From: Antedon bifida
Taxonomy: Eukaryota > Echinodermata > Crinoidea > Comatulida > Antedonidae
Direction: 5' to 3'
Length of the DNA stretch: 64,000 nucleotides
Assembly (NCBI GenBank): GCA_963402885.1
Contig: OY727097.1
Span: 8,680,001 to 8,744,000, forward strand
Below the pieces are notes generated by a model. It ran no database searches, had not been told where the DNA came from, and worked only from the letters and a program-made list of their open reading frames with translations. This document shows, piece after piece, positions 46,079 through 60,000 of the stretch (the first letter of the stretch is position 1; every line of letters starts with the position of its first letter). Position numbers and translations under genes: made by a program.

Positions 46079-47557
46079 TGTTCTTGCTTGGTAAATATAA
46101 TTCATTGTGTTGAATTCACTTTTAAATGGTGTGAATATAGCTTTGTTGACAAGCTGATCTGTCTTGCAGACGCCTGTTCCGAACATGGTAGGATATTAAA
46201 ATGGAAAAAGGTGAATTTAAGTGGGATTCGTCTATCTTCAATTGGCGTAAACAAATTAGCTTGTTTATTAAAATCTTCTACACAACTGACAGATCTTGAC
46301 ATAAGTGAATGCCACCTGTCAGGTAGTATCTTAAAAGAGCTACTTAATGAATGCGATAAAAACAATGTGGTACTAAAATCTGGTATGCTTAATCTAAAGG
46401 GAAACGATCTTTCCGATGCTGATTGTGTTTTACTTTTTAGGTTGGTGGATCTAGGAAGTTGTAGATGGTTGTATCCAGCTTTTAAATGGTGTGATTATTA
46501 CCTGTCAGTTGATCAGCTAATAAGTCTTACTGATTGTTGTTATGAACATGGTTGGATATTGTATTGGAAACAATTAAACTTAAGTGGGGTTGATCTATCA
46601 TTATTTGAAGTATCAAAATTAGTTTGCTTATTAAAGCTCTCTCCAAAATTACAAGAACTTGATATGAGCAATTGTAATCTCTCTGGTAGTATTATAACAG
46701 ATTTATTGAATGAATGTGATAAAAATGGGCATAATGTCTTGAAACATAGGATGCTTCTTAATGGAAACAATCTTTCAGGTATTGACATTGATGTATGTTT
46801 TCGCTTGGTAAATCTCCATGCGGTTTTTAAATGGCATGACAATAACCTGTCCATTGATCACTTAAAAAGTCTTGTAGATTCCTGTTATCAACAGGGTAGG
46901 GTGTTGAAATGGAACATATTGGATTTAAGTGGGTGCAACCTAGCTTCAATTGAAGGATCAACATTAGCTTGTTTATTGAAATTATCTTCACAACTACAAC
47001 TTCTTGATATGCGTAATTGCCATCTCTCTAGTAGTATTTTTAAAGAATTATTGATAGAATGTGGTAAAAACAATGTGGTATTAAAACCTGATATGCCTAT
47101 GCTCCGTCTAAAGGAAAATAATCTTTCGGATATTGATGGCGTTACGCTTTTAAGGTTGGTGCATTTTTGCAGTTTTAGCAACCGTTATAAGTACAATTTT
47201 GAATGGCGTGATTATAGCCTGTCAGGTGATAATCTAAGAGATCTTGTAGATACCTGTAATAAATATGGTAGGAATTTGACATGGAAGAGGTTAAATTTAA
47301 GTGGGTGTAACCTAGCTTCAATTGAAGGATCAACATTAGCTTGTTTACTAAAATTTTCTCCACATCTAGAGCGTCTTAATTTGTCCAATTGCAATCTTTC
47401 AGGTGGTATTATTTTGTATGTACTGAATGAATGTGAACGGAATGGAGTAGCATTGAAAATTAATATGCTAAATCTGATTGGTAATGACCTTTCAGATATC
47501 ACAGATGAAATATCAGTTGCTAAATTTAAATGGGTACAGAGTAATGATGAAAGCTGA
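46079..47557 (+). pseudogene. In-frame continuation of the LRR array after the stop
   Basis: Directly after TGA 46076-46078 the same frame stays open for 492 codons and encodes four more superunits of the same LRR type (LSGCNLASIEGS, CNLSG, NECDKN, GNDLSD), ending at TGA 47555-47557 and followed by AATAAA at 47955. It has no Met near its start and no acceptor that clearly fits, so alone it is not a gene. It is best read as the 3' part of the upstream coding region cut off by one nonsense change. The site contains a 7 bp direct duplication (tgatgtt tgatgtt, about 46068-46081), a plausible cause. Assembly error or allelic variation are alternatives. Typed as pseudogene only for the broken segment. 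Confidence 0.7.
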
Positions 47558-47954
47558 GAGATGTAGAAATCTCAAAATAATAGATAATGTATTTACGGCT
47601 ATACAGTATATACGGTATACTCTATTTCTAAATTTCTAAGGTCATAAAAAGTCAACTCAAATAATGTTGATATGCAGTGACAAAGTATTATAACAATTTT
47701 AACTGGGTTTAAATTTGGAGATTGTCAACAAAAAGAGGTAAAGATTCCTCAAGTGTTTTTTGTTTGTTTTTAGTGTGTAAATCATATAAATGATACAGTA
47801 TTTTCATAACATGACAGTAGTAATAGTAGTCAATGTACTTCCACAACCTGCATCTTTAACGTTGGTGCAAATTTATATTTTAAGTTGTTTTTGTGGAAAA
47901 TGCTATTGTTAATTTCCTGGTGAAATGTTTTATTCTATTTTTTGTACTATCCGA

Positions 47955-47960
47955 AATAAA
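47955..47960 (+). terminator. Likely polyadenylation signal of the NLR-type gene
   Basis: AATAAA about 400 bases after the downstream LRR stop. Its position suggests the transcript includes the post-stop LRR segment. Confidence 0.45.
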
Positions 47961-48094
47961 GGAAATGAATGAAATGAATAACCATTTTTTATTTGTAGAT
48001 AACATGTTAAGTATATCATAAAATGAAACATATGCTACTATATCTTAATTATTACTTTTTAATGTTAAAATTAATTAGTTATAGGTATTTGTAG

Positions 48095-48636
48095 TTAAAG
48101 ATCTATTGTCCCTTGAAACACAAAAAATGAAAAAAAAAATATTCTAAATATAAATTGGCCATATCAAAGTAATATTAAAGTTATTCACTTTAAGTCGAAA
48201 ATTCGAGGCAAAAACAACAAGTTTACGTAATTAACAGGTAAATTAATTTGATTACATTTCGTCTGGAAAATCGTCACAAGCGAAAGTAAACAAAGATTTC
48301 AAACCATTAGTATGCATTATGCATGATGCTAATTAGGATTGTTTGCAACTCGTCGCGGTTGGGAAGGTGTTTTCACACAGATCACGAAGAAGTTTTATGA
48401 TTGTACATACAGAGTAGCCAAACAAGCGCGTTGCATTATGAAATATGTTTTGATCGAAAACTTTGACTGGAAGTCAAAGTTATTTTTTGAACAATTTCGG
48501 TTAAATTATTTTTTTTTTCGACTAATTTTTGGTGAAAGTTAATAACTATTATGATACTTCAAAATGACCCACTATTTTCGGAATTAAAAAAAAAAAAGTT
48601 GTTGTTGAATTAGTCAAAGGGACAATACATCTTTAA
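48095..48636. mobile_element. Inverted-repeat element (MITE family D), 542 bp
   Basis: Left end 'ttaaagatctattgtccctt' and right end its inverse with one substitution and one indel ('aagggacaatacatctttaa'). Interior non-coding. Confidence 0.7.
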
Positions 48637-50162
48637 ATATCGGTAAATTATGTAGTTTTATTTCTATACTGTAGAGATCACAAGTTTACAATTAAATCAT
48701 GTTTTGTATTATGTTGAAGAGATTATTAAAATGGATGAAACATAAGAATATTAATAAGAATTGTTTCGTTTGTTGTAACTTTCATTTTTTAAACCATACC
48801 ATACTGTAAATTCATAACTTGATTCATGATGTTTTAATTATGAATAATGACTACTACAAGATACATACTAAACAATTCTTGTTTTCTGTGTCGTTTTATT
48901 TGCTAATTTGTTCATTTTATCGTCATTGTCAATATTATACCATTTTTCTACTTTCATCGCCATTTTTCATCTACCTCATCACTAGCATAATATCATCACT
49001 CCATATTATTCTTTCAATTTTATCTTGACCATTTCGACATGTTCATAACTACCATTATCATGTTAGGCCCTATTTGATTTCTTCTTGATTATAAACAATT
49101 TCATCTTCGCCATTTTACCCATCATCAAAATCGCGGAAACCGAAGGTATGGAAGATTAATTTAATTGAAATCAGTTAAATTAAAACTAAATGAATTCCAT
49201 TTTTTACGTTGTGACAAATGTATTATGGATATACATGTAATTGTGTCTTGTAAAAAAATAACAACATATTCATAATGTACAGTAATGAAAACAATTACAA
49301 TTTATTACAATTTCTTTTAAAAAGCACTTTTTAGAATGGTGGGAATACCATAACATTATGGTAACAATCGAGAGGAACAATTCAGCCAACTAAAATAAAA
49401 ATTACAACTTTCGAAGCTCCTTTTTTAAGCCCAAGGGACTTCAACATACACCCATAGCATATCAAATCTGCATCTGACACCCTATATCTTTCGGCATGTC
49501 AGAATTTTGCAGTGCCTATAAAGGGTGCTGGTCAACCAAAATTTACGAGTTGGTGGGTACGAGTTGGCATGGGTACGGGTTGACCTGTATTCCCTATAAA
49601 GCGTGATTCTCACATGGACGCAACACAAGCCCACACCGTCCTAGTAGGAACCAAGCTTAAATGAAACGATAGTCAATGCATATCGATTTTACATATGTGC
49701 TGCCAGATGGTCGTAAGCATGTTGTTGTTGCGTAGTTTAAATGCCCCAAGACGTAACCCTTGCACCATAACTTCGCGGTGGGAAATACAGTATATCTACA
49801 TAATAGCAACTTGCTCACAAGAAAGAAAAAATGGATCCAGTTATTGATAATTCAATTTTGAAAATAACTATATACTGTACACCAATAGTGTATAACGATT
49901 TAAAAAATATACATTTAAAAAAGATAAAACATATATGTGCGGTCAACTGTCAATTAGCTACAATTTAGTGGTGATAGGCATATGCTTACAACACCTAATA
50001 TACAGTACCTTGTAGCTTTATTGAATAGAACAGCCCAAGTGCAAGAAAACTTAAATGTGAATGAATAAAGTGCAAAAATCATAAATTAGTAAGAAAAATT
50101 AGGATGACAAAATACATGAGATTCAGAAATTTAAGCACACTAATGCAAGGTACTGTAATAAT

Positions 50163-50545
50163 ATATAGTAGTGAGGGGACACGTTCAGGACCCCTTGAAT
50201 AGGGGTTGGTTGTAGTGTTAAAATAAATATTGCCCCTCATTTGTTTCACAAGAAAGTGTCGCCTTAATAGGTGTGTCCCCTTAATAGGTGTGTCCCCTGA
50301 ATAGGGGTTGGTTGTACTGTTTAAATATATTATCCCTCATTTGTTTCACAGGAAAGTGTCGCCTTAATAGGGGTGTCCCTTGAATAGAGGTTGGTTGTAT
50401 TGTTTAAATATATTATCCCTCATTTGTTTCACAGGAAAGTGTCGCCTTAATAGGGGTGTCCCTTGAATAGAGGTTGGTTGTAGTGTTTAAATATATTATC
50501 CCTCATTTGTTTCACAGGAGGGTGTCCCCTGAATAGGGCTTCTAC
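50163..50545. repeat. Tandem block of the 'gtgtccccttaatagg' family, ~86 bp unit
   Basis: Four units with 'ggttggttgta', 'atattatccctcatttgttt', 'cacaggaaagtgtcgcctta', 'ataggggtgtccc'. Single or partial units of this family occur at 8344, 14640-15075, 31900-32180, 33430-33540, 33950, 52490-52705 and 62470-62605. Confidence 0.8.
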
Positions 50546-51063
50546 TGTAGCTTTTATTTTTAAAATATTTTACATCTCTTAGCTTAGAATCTGAACTAAA
50601 CTCTATACAGTCAGCTCTGGATAGGATTGAAAGCTAATTACAGAATATAACCGAGGATAATCCCATGCTCGCATATACATATCCCATCCCCTAATTTAGG
50701 CTAAATTACAAAAACCACTGTTAATCCCCTGGGACTATAATCGGTCATATGCGGTATGTCTTTATATAATTTTTCTGTATTTTCATGCATTATATTATAA
50801 AAAATAATTTGCATCCATTTCAATTTGACACACACTTCTTTGTACAGCTGTTCTATAGGCAGGAATAAAAAAAACAGGCAGGAAAACTTGGTATATTTAT
50901 ACTAAAACAAGGCTCTATCATTGGAAAGGTGTTCTAATTGTCTTTTCTGCTGGTAGCAAATCAGAGCATCTTGACTTCAGCTTTGCTAATTCAGTTTCTT
51001 ATCTAGCTGGTCAAATCGAACCACAAGCTCAAAGTGCCTTTGGAATTACTTTGAGTTGAGTCT

Positions 51064-54000
51064 TCATCTTTGTAGCATTATACCAAGTTCTTCGAGTTTA
51101 TGCATCCTGGATGTGTAATAAACAGAAATATTTTTAAATATTATGTTATGTAATTATTTAAAGAAGTGTTCGGTCGTTGGGTAGACATACATTTTCAGAA
51201 AAAAAAAATACATCTCTCTTTTTTGTTGTTGAAAGGAATACATAATACACCCGATTCACTGTAACATGTCCCCATATATAGAATATTTATAGGCAATTTC
51301 TGTAATACAGTGTCACATGTGTAAGGGCCTATGATACAGGTGTCACATGTGTATTACATTTGGTGCCTGTATCATGGAAGGTTAGTTTAAGGGTCACCTG
51401 TGACATGAGATGCTGTATCGATACTGTAAAAATGAAAGACGCACTACAATTTTTTTTTACCTTGCAATGTCCATTCCGTTAAGGTGTTTTATCTTTGCTA
51501 ATGCTGTAGCATTATGTTTAGCCAGCTCACACAACATAGAGCCAAATAGTGTCCTTAGATCAGGCTGTATATCTATACAAAAATACAAATAAATACATGC
51601 AAAATTTACTGTAGCAAATAATTTCAATATACTATACTTATTTTAACACACATTAAGCTTGGATCTACTTGAGCAAAGTTCCATTGAATCCGTGAAAATT
51701 GATGACACATTCTATATTGCAAGATTCTACTCATGCATAATGACGTGTTACGTAGTGGTGACGTTACCGGTCCATCATCTCTCCCACAAATAGGTTTCGT
51801 AACAGCTTTTATCCATGTTTCATTCGGGCACTGAATGCTTGTCAGTATACCGTACGAGAGTGATGTGATTGTTTTGTTATTTATCTGTTTTTGTATATCT
51901 CAGAGCAAATATAATTTCCATGTATATGTATATGACAATAAATAGAAGTAATTTTCTACTGATGAATGAATAAATGCAAGGTAGATGTATGCAAGCGAGT
52001 TGTGAATGAAATGAAAAGCGACAGGTCAAATAATCCATCGCATGTGATTGGTCAAGTTGGAGAAGTAGTGCTACTTACTTTTACAGTTGCCTAAGATGTT
52101 TGATGCATGATTTATCATCTTTGTTTCAATAATAACATTTGGTAGCCATGGCAACACAGAGATACAAGCTGTCATCACTATTGGAAAATAAAACATTATT
52201 AATTCAAAATTTAATGCAGTTGGTCAAATTCATTCACTGTGATAATTACTGAAAAACTACTATTTTCTGATAAATAGTAGTTTTCGGGAAAAAAAAGCAC
52301 AACCACAATTTGTGCCAAGTTAAAAAATAAGACCAGTTCCTATCACCAATTTAGCAGTAGGCTTACAGTATATGAGATAATACAAGCTAGTAAAATCTAC
52401 AGTAAACTACTCTAGTCATTTAGCTAAGTTGACGAAAATTCCCCCTTGTTTATTTCGCTGGCAAGTTCTTTCCATAATATTGCTGCTGAATAGGCGTGTC
52501 CCCTGAATAGGGGTGTCCACAGAATAGGGGTGTCCACTAAATAGGGGTGTCCACTAAATAGGAGTGTCCACTGAAAAGGGGTGTCCCCTGAATAGGCGTG
52601 TCCCCTGAATAGGGGTGTCCCCTGAATAGGGGTGTCCACTGAATAGGGGTGTCCACTTAATAGGGGTGTCCCCTGAAAAGGGGTGTTCCCTGAATAGGGG
52701 TGTTCACTTGCCTTGCATTGCTAGATACCATAGCTCCATTATATCTTCCCAAAATGGTTGGTACAGTTCACTAACTCCGCATAATCCTTTACCCACAATT
52801 GCATATGCGCCATTCATTATCTGCACACTGGTATGTATGTAATCTTTGAGTTGCTCTGTACAGGGAATATCTTTAACAAATGGAAGATTTATAATATTAA
52901 AATTAATCATTTTACTAAATTAAACTAATCAGTATTTTTATTTGCTAATAAGCTTGGTTACCACCTAGCATCATGGACCATCTGAACTGTCGCTTGTGAT
53001 TTGTCAACTCACTTGCATTGTGCCGAAGCAGTTGCGTTACAGCCAAGGGGAACCAAGCTTAAAGCTTACATTTGTTTGTCCATTGGTATTTTTGTAATAC
53101 TTTTGCAGTATAGTGATATTGTGAAACATAATGTGTTTTCTTGTATGTAAAAAAAAAATAAATAAATTGTTTTCTAACCTGTTTTTCTTGCAAAATGTCT
53201 CAGCAGCATTAAGCCAAGTACAATCATATTGAATGATATTACAAGGTTATTAAGACCTGAAACAAATGAAAATATTTTTATTAGCTGCAATGCCCAAAAT
53301 CAGGATTCAATGTTGTTAGGAATTCTGAGTTAAGGGTGGTGTGTCACTGGAAAACAGTGTATCCTCTACACCTTTGGTGATGGCCTTTGTTGATTTTAAC
53401 AGACATTATAATGAATTCAAATTATCTAATAGACAAATCAATGATGTTAGTGATGTCCTGATGCTGAGGGTGTGTACCCTCCCAGTGAGGCAGAAAATGT
53501 CCACCTCCTCTGCATTCAACAGTTCTAAAAAACACAAGGGTCCACAAGACCTGGACATCCTATCAAAAATGTTTGTTCTTGCGGTGTGGTATCTTTTCCG
53601 ATTTTCCACGTTTTTAAAAAGCCCCAACCAGCCAACACCTTTCTGATGCAGTGAAGATCAAGTTTAAAGAGAGAAGTTTCCCAATCACAGTATGTTTTGT
53701 CTTAATAAATGTGAGATTCAAATGTACAACTATTACACAGTAAGCTTACCTAAGGTTGGTAATGAAGTTGACACAATAGAGAGAAGTTCATCAAAGACTT
53801 GATGTTTGGCAATCATCTCTGGTTCTTCTACTGTGATGTTCAAAAAAATATTGCACAATGTAGCAAGAGCCATCTAAAAATGAAGCAAAAAGAGATACCC
53901 AGTAGTATACCATGATGTAGCATTCTCAAAAAGTAAAACAAATCTCAACTTAAAATTGATATATTTAGGGATCCACTACTACACACTATTTATTAACGTT

Positions 54001-57000
54001 TCAGCAATTATTTAAAGCCTTTTTGAGTATAAATCACACACTGTTTGTTACAGTGTTCAGTCCAGAAATTACCTCACACGCTTCAAAGTCTTTTCAATCA
54101 ACATTGATAATCTCTCTAAAACTCTGTCTACTCTAGTTTGACAAAAATGTGCCCAAATATGGTAGGTATATGCCCAAATAAGTTAGTGATATGACATCAT
54201 TGATTCGTATCCATATGGGCACATCACATTTTTTTCCACATAAACGATAGTGTAGACAGAGATTTAAGCTTGGTAAAAAAAGTGCCCAAATAATGGTAGT
54301 AATAAGCTCAAATATGGTAGTGATATGACAGCATCATGTCCATATGGGTACATAACAATTTTTTGTCACATAAAGTTTGATAGTGTAGTCAGGTTAAGCT
54401 TGATAAAAAAAGTGTGATGTGCCCAAATATGGTAGTGATATGACAGCATCATGTCCATATATGGGTACATAACAATTTTTTGTCACATAAAGTTTGATAG
54501 TGTAGTCAGGTTAAGCTTGATAAAAAAAGTGTGATGTGCCCAAATATGGTAGTGATATGCCCAAATATAGTGTAGACAGAGCCTATAAGAAACAATTCAA
54601 AGTTTTATTTGAAATCCAAAACCATACCTCTGAATCCTCGGCTTGCTTGCCTTGTTGTAGTAGTTGCCACTGGTAGTTAAAATACTGCATGAAAATCTCA
54701 ATACAGTTATGCTCCACTAAAATCTTTCGCGAGGCAGGCTCCACACTGAGGTGGCAGAAACCAGGTAACAGCAAGCGAAGGAGGTCAGAATTGCTAAACA
54801 CTTCTGGAGAAGGGTTTGTCACTGCGTCATGAAAAGATTTGGTTCTGTAAGGAATATAGTCTAATGTTGGCATTCATTGATATAAAATAATCATATTTTA
54901 ATTGTTTGGTTTGATTTAAATGTTGTTATGAAACAGTAAAGTGTGTAAATTTATTATGGAAAAAACAGTCATATACTCTGCCCTACCCTGATGTAATTGT
55001 ACTGTATACCCAACACACTAAGAACATTTTACGAAAAAAATTTGCAAGCAATTCTCCCATGGGGTACGTCACTTTAGCTCCCTGACGTAAAACATCTAAC
55101 CAATTAACTTAGCTTCCTAATGCAAAGGTACTCCGTAGTATTATTATTATTATTATCATCATGTTGATACAGTAAATGTTGCTTACTTGAGCTCAAATAT
55201 AATATAATAGCCATCAGCACAAGCTTAGTGGTCTAGCCTGAGAGTTCCTTGCAAATGTTTTCGTAAAGTGTTCTGAATATGCTGAGTATACAGTAGAATT
55301 ATGTCAGATTAGGGCAAAACATGTAAACAATTAAATTAGTAACCCCCTGATGCAAAACTAATTTGTAGTTAAACAATTGTCAAAATAATTAGTTTTATTA
55401 ATAAAGTAAATTCTCTGACAACATACGCAACATGGATAAGAAACGGAAGTATCTCATAGATGCCTTCTTTGAGCGCAGACGTTTCCTCAGCTAACCACGT
55501 GCTAAACACACGCACTGATGCTTGCACTATAGGATCATTAATCTATAAAAGAACACATTTTTAATGTTACTAGTTTCACAAATAATGAATGTTCATGACT
55601 TGAAAGATTGACTGTTCAATTCACTGAGGTAGATTTGAATAGGTCGTTTACACCAACGTTAAAGAAACGTGCACATATGGAAAATTAATTCACAGTTTTG
55701 GTGTAAAATCCTGTGGAATACAGCCTCTTCTGGTACATACATAGGCCTCCTACAGATCGGAAATAGACTACACGGTTCATCAGCAGACTGGAAAAACTTT
55801 TTTTTTTATTATATTGATCTATTTTTCCTGTTTTTTTTCTTGCTATTATGCTAATATAAATAGATATCATTTCTGAAATAAGTGAATTCATTAATAAACA
55901 AATTACCTTTTGTAGATCAGCTTGTACACTCTTTATATAGTAGATGATAGCACCAAATGCCCCAGTCATTGCTGAGTGTAGCTGAAGAGTCTGTTTCTGG
56001 TCTAGGCCCATTGAAGGCCCTACCATAAGGAACTCTATAACATTTTCAAGTATTTTGTAACATGACGTAATTATACCAGCTTTTTCCATTCTCTGTGAAA
56101 TAAATTAATATTGTTATTCAATTATTAACATCATTATTAATTATTATTAACTATTTAAAATGTTTAAATGAATTAATTAACTTTATTTCTGTTTGAAAGT
56201 CAAAATGTAGAGGTTAAGACGACATGCATCATGAGGTAGTATTTGATTTTTTAGTCATGATATAAACAATATAATAAACAAAATGCCAGGCACTTCAAGC
56301 GTGTCATATGCTGATGTGCATTCTGGTTTGACTACACATCTTCCAGTTAACCAAATAGTAGAGAACAGATCAGGTCTGTATATCTTCTTAGTCAAGATAT
56401 ACTAGACAGTCAACTGCTCCAAAAGAGTAATAATAATATAATAATATCCTGGATTTATATAGCGCCTAATGTTGTGAAACTTCTAAGCGCTGAACAATAG
56501 TACCCCAGTCATTTATTTGGGATCAAACAGGTATGGAAACAGACTCCTATAATGAAAGCCAAAATCAAACAAGTTTGGGTATGATTTATTTATACATTGA
56601 ATAAATTAAATTTACTGACCTTTTCATCGGTTGCATTTTCTAGAAGCATTCTGACCTCAATACATGCCATATGCACCATCAGTAGCAGTGTCTTGGTATC
56701 GCTCTTGTCTGGGCCTAATGCCCATTCAACACCACATGCTTGAACCATACCAGAGGTCAAACTTAACTGGGAGTCTCTTTGAGACTCATCTAAAAATATA
56801 TATAAAGTTGTACTGTATAATATAACTTTATTGAACAGACGCTTTTAGAACAGCGGCACACGTTTTATGACGGTGCGTTCATAAGTTTAAAGAAAAAAAA
56901 GAAAAAAGAAAAGGAAATGAATTATACAATAGTGAAAAAGTACAAAACTTAACTTTTGATGGAGTATAGGCCTATATAAGTATATTTATTTATTATTATT

Positions 57001-60000
57001 ATCAAAATTATTAATATCTGCTAAGGTGTTATGGTATGAAATATACAACAAATATAACACCAAAATTATACCACTACTACCATAGACTTATTATATTATA
57101 CAACTAGACAATACAAATCAATCACAGCTCAAAAAGCTAGCCACTATGGAGAGTGACCATGAAATGTGGTTGCATCACATCTGCCAATAAGATGTGCCAG
57201 TTTGAGGACATGCCCACTAATCAGTCACACACAACTATATGTCTGTGCTCCGGCATATTAAGCATTTTAACACGATTGTATTCCTATATTAAACAATCCT
57301 AGTGTGTGAAAAAAAAAGGAATTTTAAAAAACTGTACTGTGTTTATGGGACTGTTGGCTTGTGAGCCATAGAGCTCTATTTACTCTTAAAGAAGTCCTGG
57401 ATGTTATGTCGAACAAATAAATAAAATGAAATTTAGTTTTCATATTTTTAATAAAAAATTTCATATACTAATAATATTCATGAACAGATATAGTGGGCAT
57501 TTAATGAGTCCCTGACTAGTTTGCTGTCACCTGGAATATAATAACTTTATGCTTACTACACTTACTTAATTTATTTCTAAGTAACTGGGAAATACCAGTG
57601 AAGACATGATTACTCCATGTTGGTGGAAAGTCTGCAATTCCAGAGCCAGCATACTCCAAAATTAAACCTAGACTGTCACATAATTCAAATTTCTGCAAAT
57701 CCTGTACAAAAAAAAAAGCTTGACACATTAGAAATTTATGGCTCCGCCATTTACACACATGTATAACGCGAACAAACTATAAAAATAACACGAAATAATA
57801 CAGTAGACACCATTGGGACCCAACAAGGTGTCCACTTAAAGGACAATTTTATAGAGAACCATACTTTGACAACGTATTAGGGATGTACATATGATTTAAG
57901 AACAAATTCATGGCTCACGCTCGCACACTGTGACGCCAAGTGTGCTTAGCAAAATCTTCCTCCTGAGTTTTCACTGTTGTTAACATACAAGATACATACA
58001 TTTCAATTGCTAATTTGACCTGCATTAGGCTTAAATTTGCCAAAATGTTTAGTCTGTTATTTGAAGTTCAACACTTCAATATCCAGAGAGAAAATAGAAA
58101 CAATAAAAAAATTCAACATTTCTATTTTTTACGATTTATTCAAAAGGTGTGTTTACTAGCAACTTTTTGTGCTTTGTGAGACTTGTCTATTGACCCCTGA
58201 GGTAGCTAGTATGCACGGCAAAATCGTAAATCCCCCAATTGTTCTGAAATCATATGTACATCCTAAATACGTTGTCAAATTATGGTTCTCGGTAAAGTTG
58301 TTCTTTAAGGGTGTCCTATATTATAGTGGGAATTTGTATTTAGTGAACTGAAGCTAGTGAAGATCAAACACAATACAGTATTTTGATGTGTTGAATGTTA
58401 CCTGACTATCTGAAAACTGCTTGCTTAAGATGTCCAAAAGTTGTAAAAACGATTCCTGCTCATGCATCCAGCTGTACTGTCCACCAAGGTGAAAAAGACC
58501 GATCATCACCTTAAAGGCTTTCTCACAACCTATATTTAATAAAGGTATTATAGTATATATGAGAATGAATAATTTTTTTTTACTTTTTACTGATATTTGT
58601 CTGTGAACTTTTTGTTATACTAAATGTACTATAATTATAAATAAATAAAACAACAAAAGGGTAATTACTGAAAAATGACAATGCTGTTCGTAAACAGTGG
58701 CTCAATGGAGTAATGGAGGTACAAATAAAATAAGCAAAAAACTATATCGAAACAATCAAACAAAAAATTGCAGAGCTTTTGGGTAACACTAACCCTCCCT
58801 CTGTGCTGGATTGTTAAATAAATAATAGTATTAAAAAAAATACTGTAATATATAAAAATAATTTAAATAAATGATAAAGACGCCAAGCACCTGAAGATTG
58901 AGTTCATACTCATGAAACAGCCTGTAGTGCAATAAAATGTTCAGTTGGTAATTTACTAGCGTCTTTATCATTTATTTATATTTGGCTCTACATTTTGTAT
59001 CGAGCACTTTCGCTTTCATGATCTGCGTTAAATTTAACACGATTTAAAAATAATTTATAGATCTTATATTTAATTTATGAATATTTATGTAACCTGAGAT
59101 GCTATATAGTTTTGTTCAATGTTGTTTACCTGTCTATTATATCTCAGTCTTTTGGGGTGTTTTTTTGTTAATTTTGATTAGCAATAAAAGAACAACAATA
59201 AACTGTATAGGAAACTTAATTTCCTCAAATTGTTTATTCCCTAATAACTTCCTCTTTGTCTTGTATATTATTATCTTCTGCCAGGCATATCCCTATTCAA
59301 ATGATTGTGCTTCTTTTATAAAATGCAATTGTCCTTTGTACCTCTCCACTCAAGCAATTATTTTCTACTCCATTATAGTTTACTATCAAGTACACTTATA
59401 AGTCCTTATGAAGGACAGTGACTCCTGAAAGTCTGTAGCCATATCACCTTTACAATTAATATGTTGTGAGACACTAGTATTTTAGTCAAGTCCATAAATA
59501 GAAAGCCACTCCGAGAGTGCATACTGTAAAATTCTCCTTCATAAGATTTCTCCGGAAAAATATCTATACATATTTTGTTGTGTGTGTCTTAATGCTGTGT
59601 GTGATTTAGGCTAATTTCACTACAAGCATGTGTGTGCAAGTTTGGTGTAAAGGTTATGTAAGCAGCCTTTCAACTAACACTAGTTTCATGAACATGAACT
59701 CCAAAAACAAACAGGTGAATTTTAAAAGAAATAGGTTTTTTATCGTATCGTTTTTTGTATCGAAAAAACTATACATTAAATCAAATTATGTTTTAAAATT
59801 ACAAATTACAAATTATAACTCTTGCTTCTTGCACAAAAATGAAGTTTTTTGGACAAGTAGTTCTCGAGAAAACGCAATTTCAGTTTACATGTTACTTTAA
59901 GACTGCTCACCGGAAAAGTCTGTCCTATCTTTTAACCCAACAGGTCTGAAAATAATACTAAAAAGTGGTCCAGAATTGAGACCGTTGTCCGAATTGCCTC

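Larger units (their letters stand above)
47961..51063. other. Intergenic sequence, repeats only
   Basis: Holds the inverted-repeat element at 48095-48636 and the tandem block at 50163-50545. No other gene or RNA is supported. Confidence 0.45.

Noticed and set aside
45450..47502. Several minus-strand frames of 60-104 codons opposite the LRR array
   Set aside because: They mirror the repetitive sense coding sequence and carry no domain.
52424..52639. Minus-strand frame with repeated 'GHAYSGDTP'
   Set aside because: Translation of a minisatellite in an NCDN intron.
53341..53646. 101-codon plus-strand frame inside an NCDN intron
   Set aside because: No family resemblance and an antisense frame is open too. 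It may be an old transposon piece, but this cannot be supported.
59099..59401. 100-codon hydrophobic plus-strand frame
   Set aside because: AT-rich intronic sequence of NCDN; no splice signals or family features.
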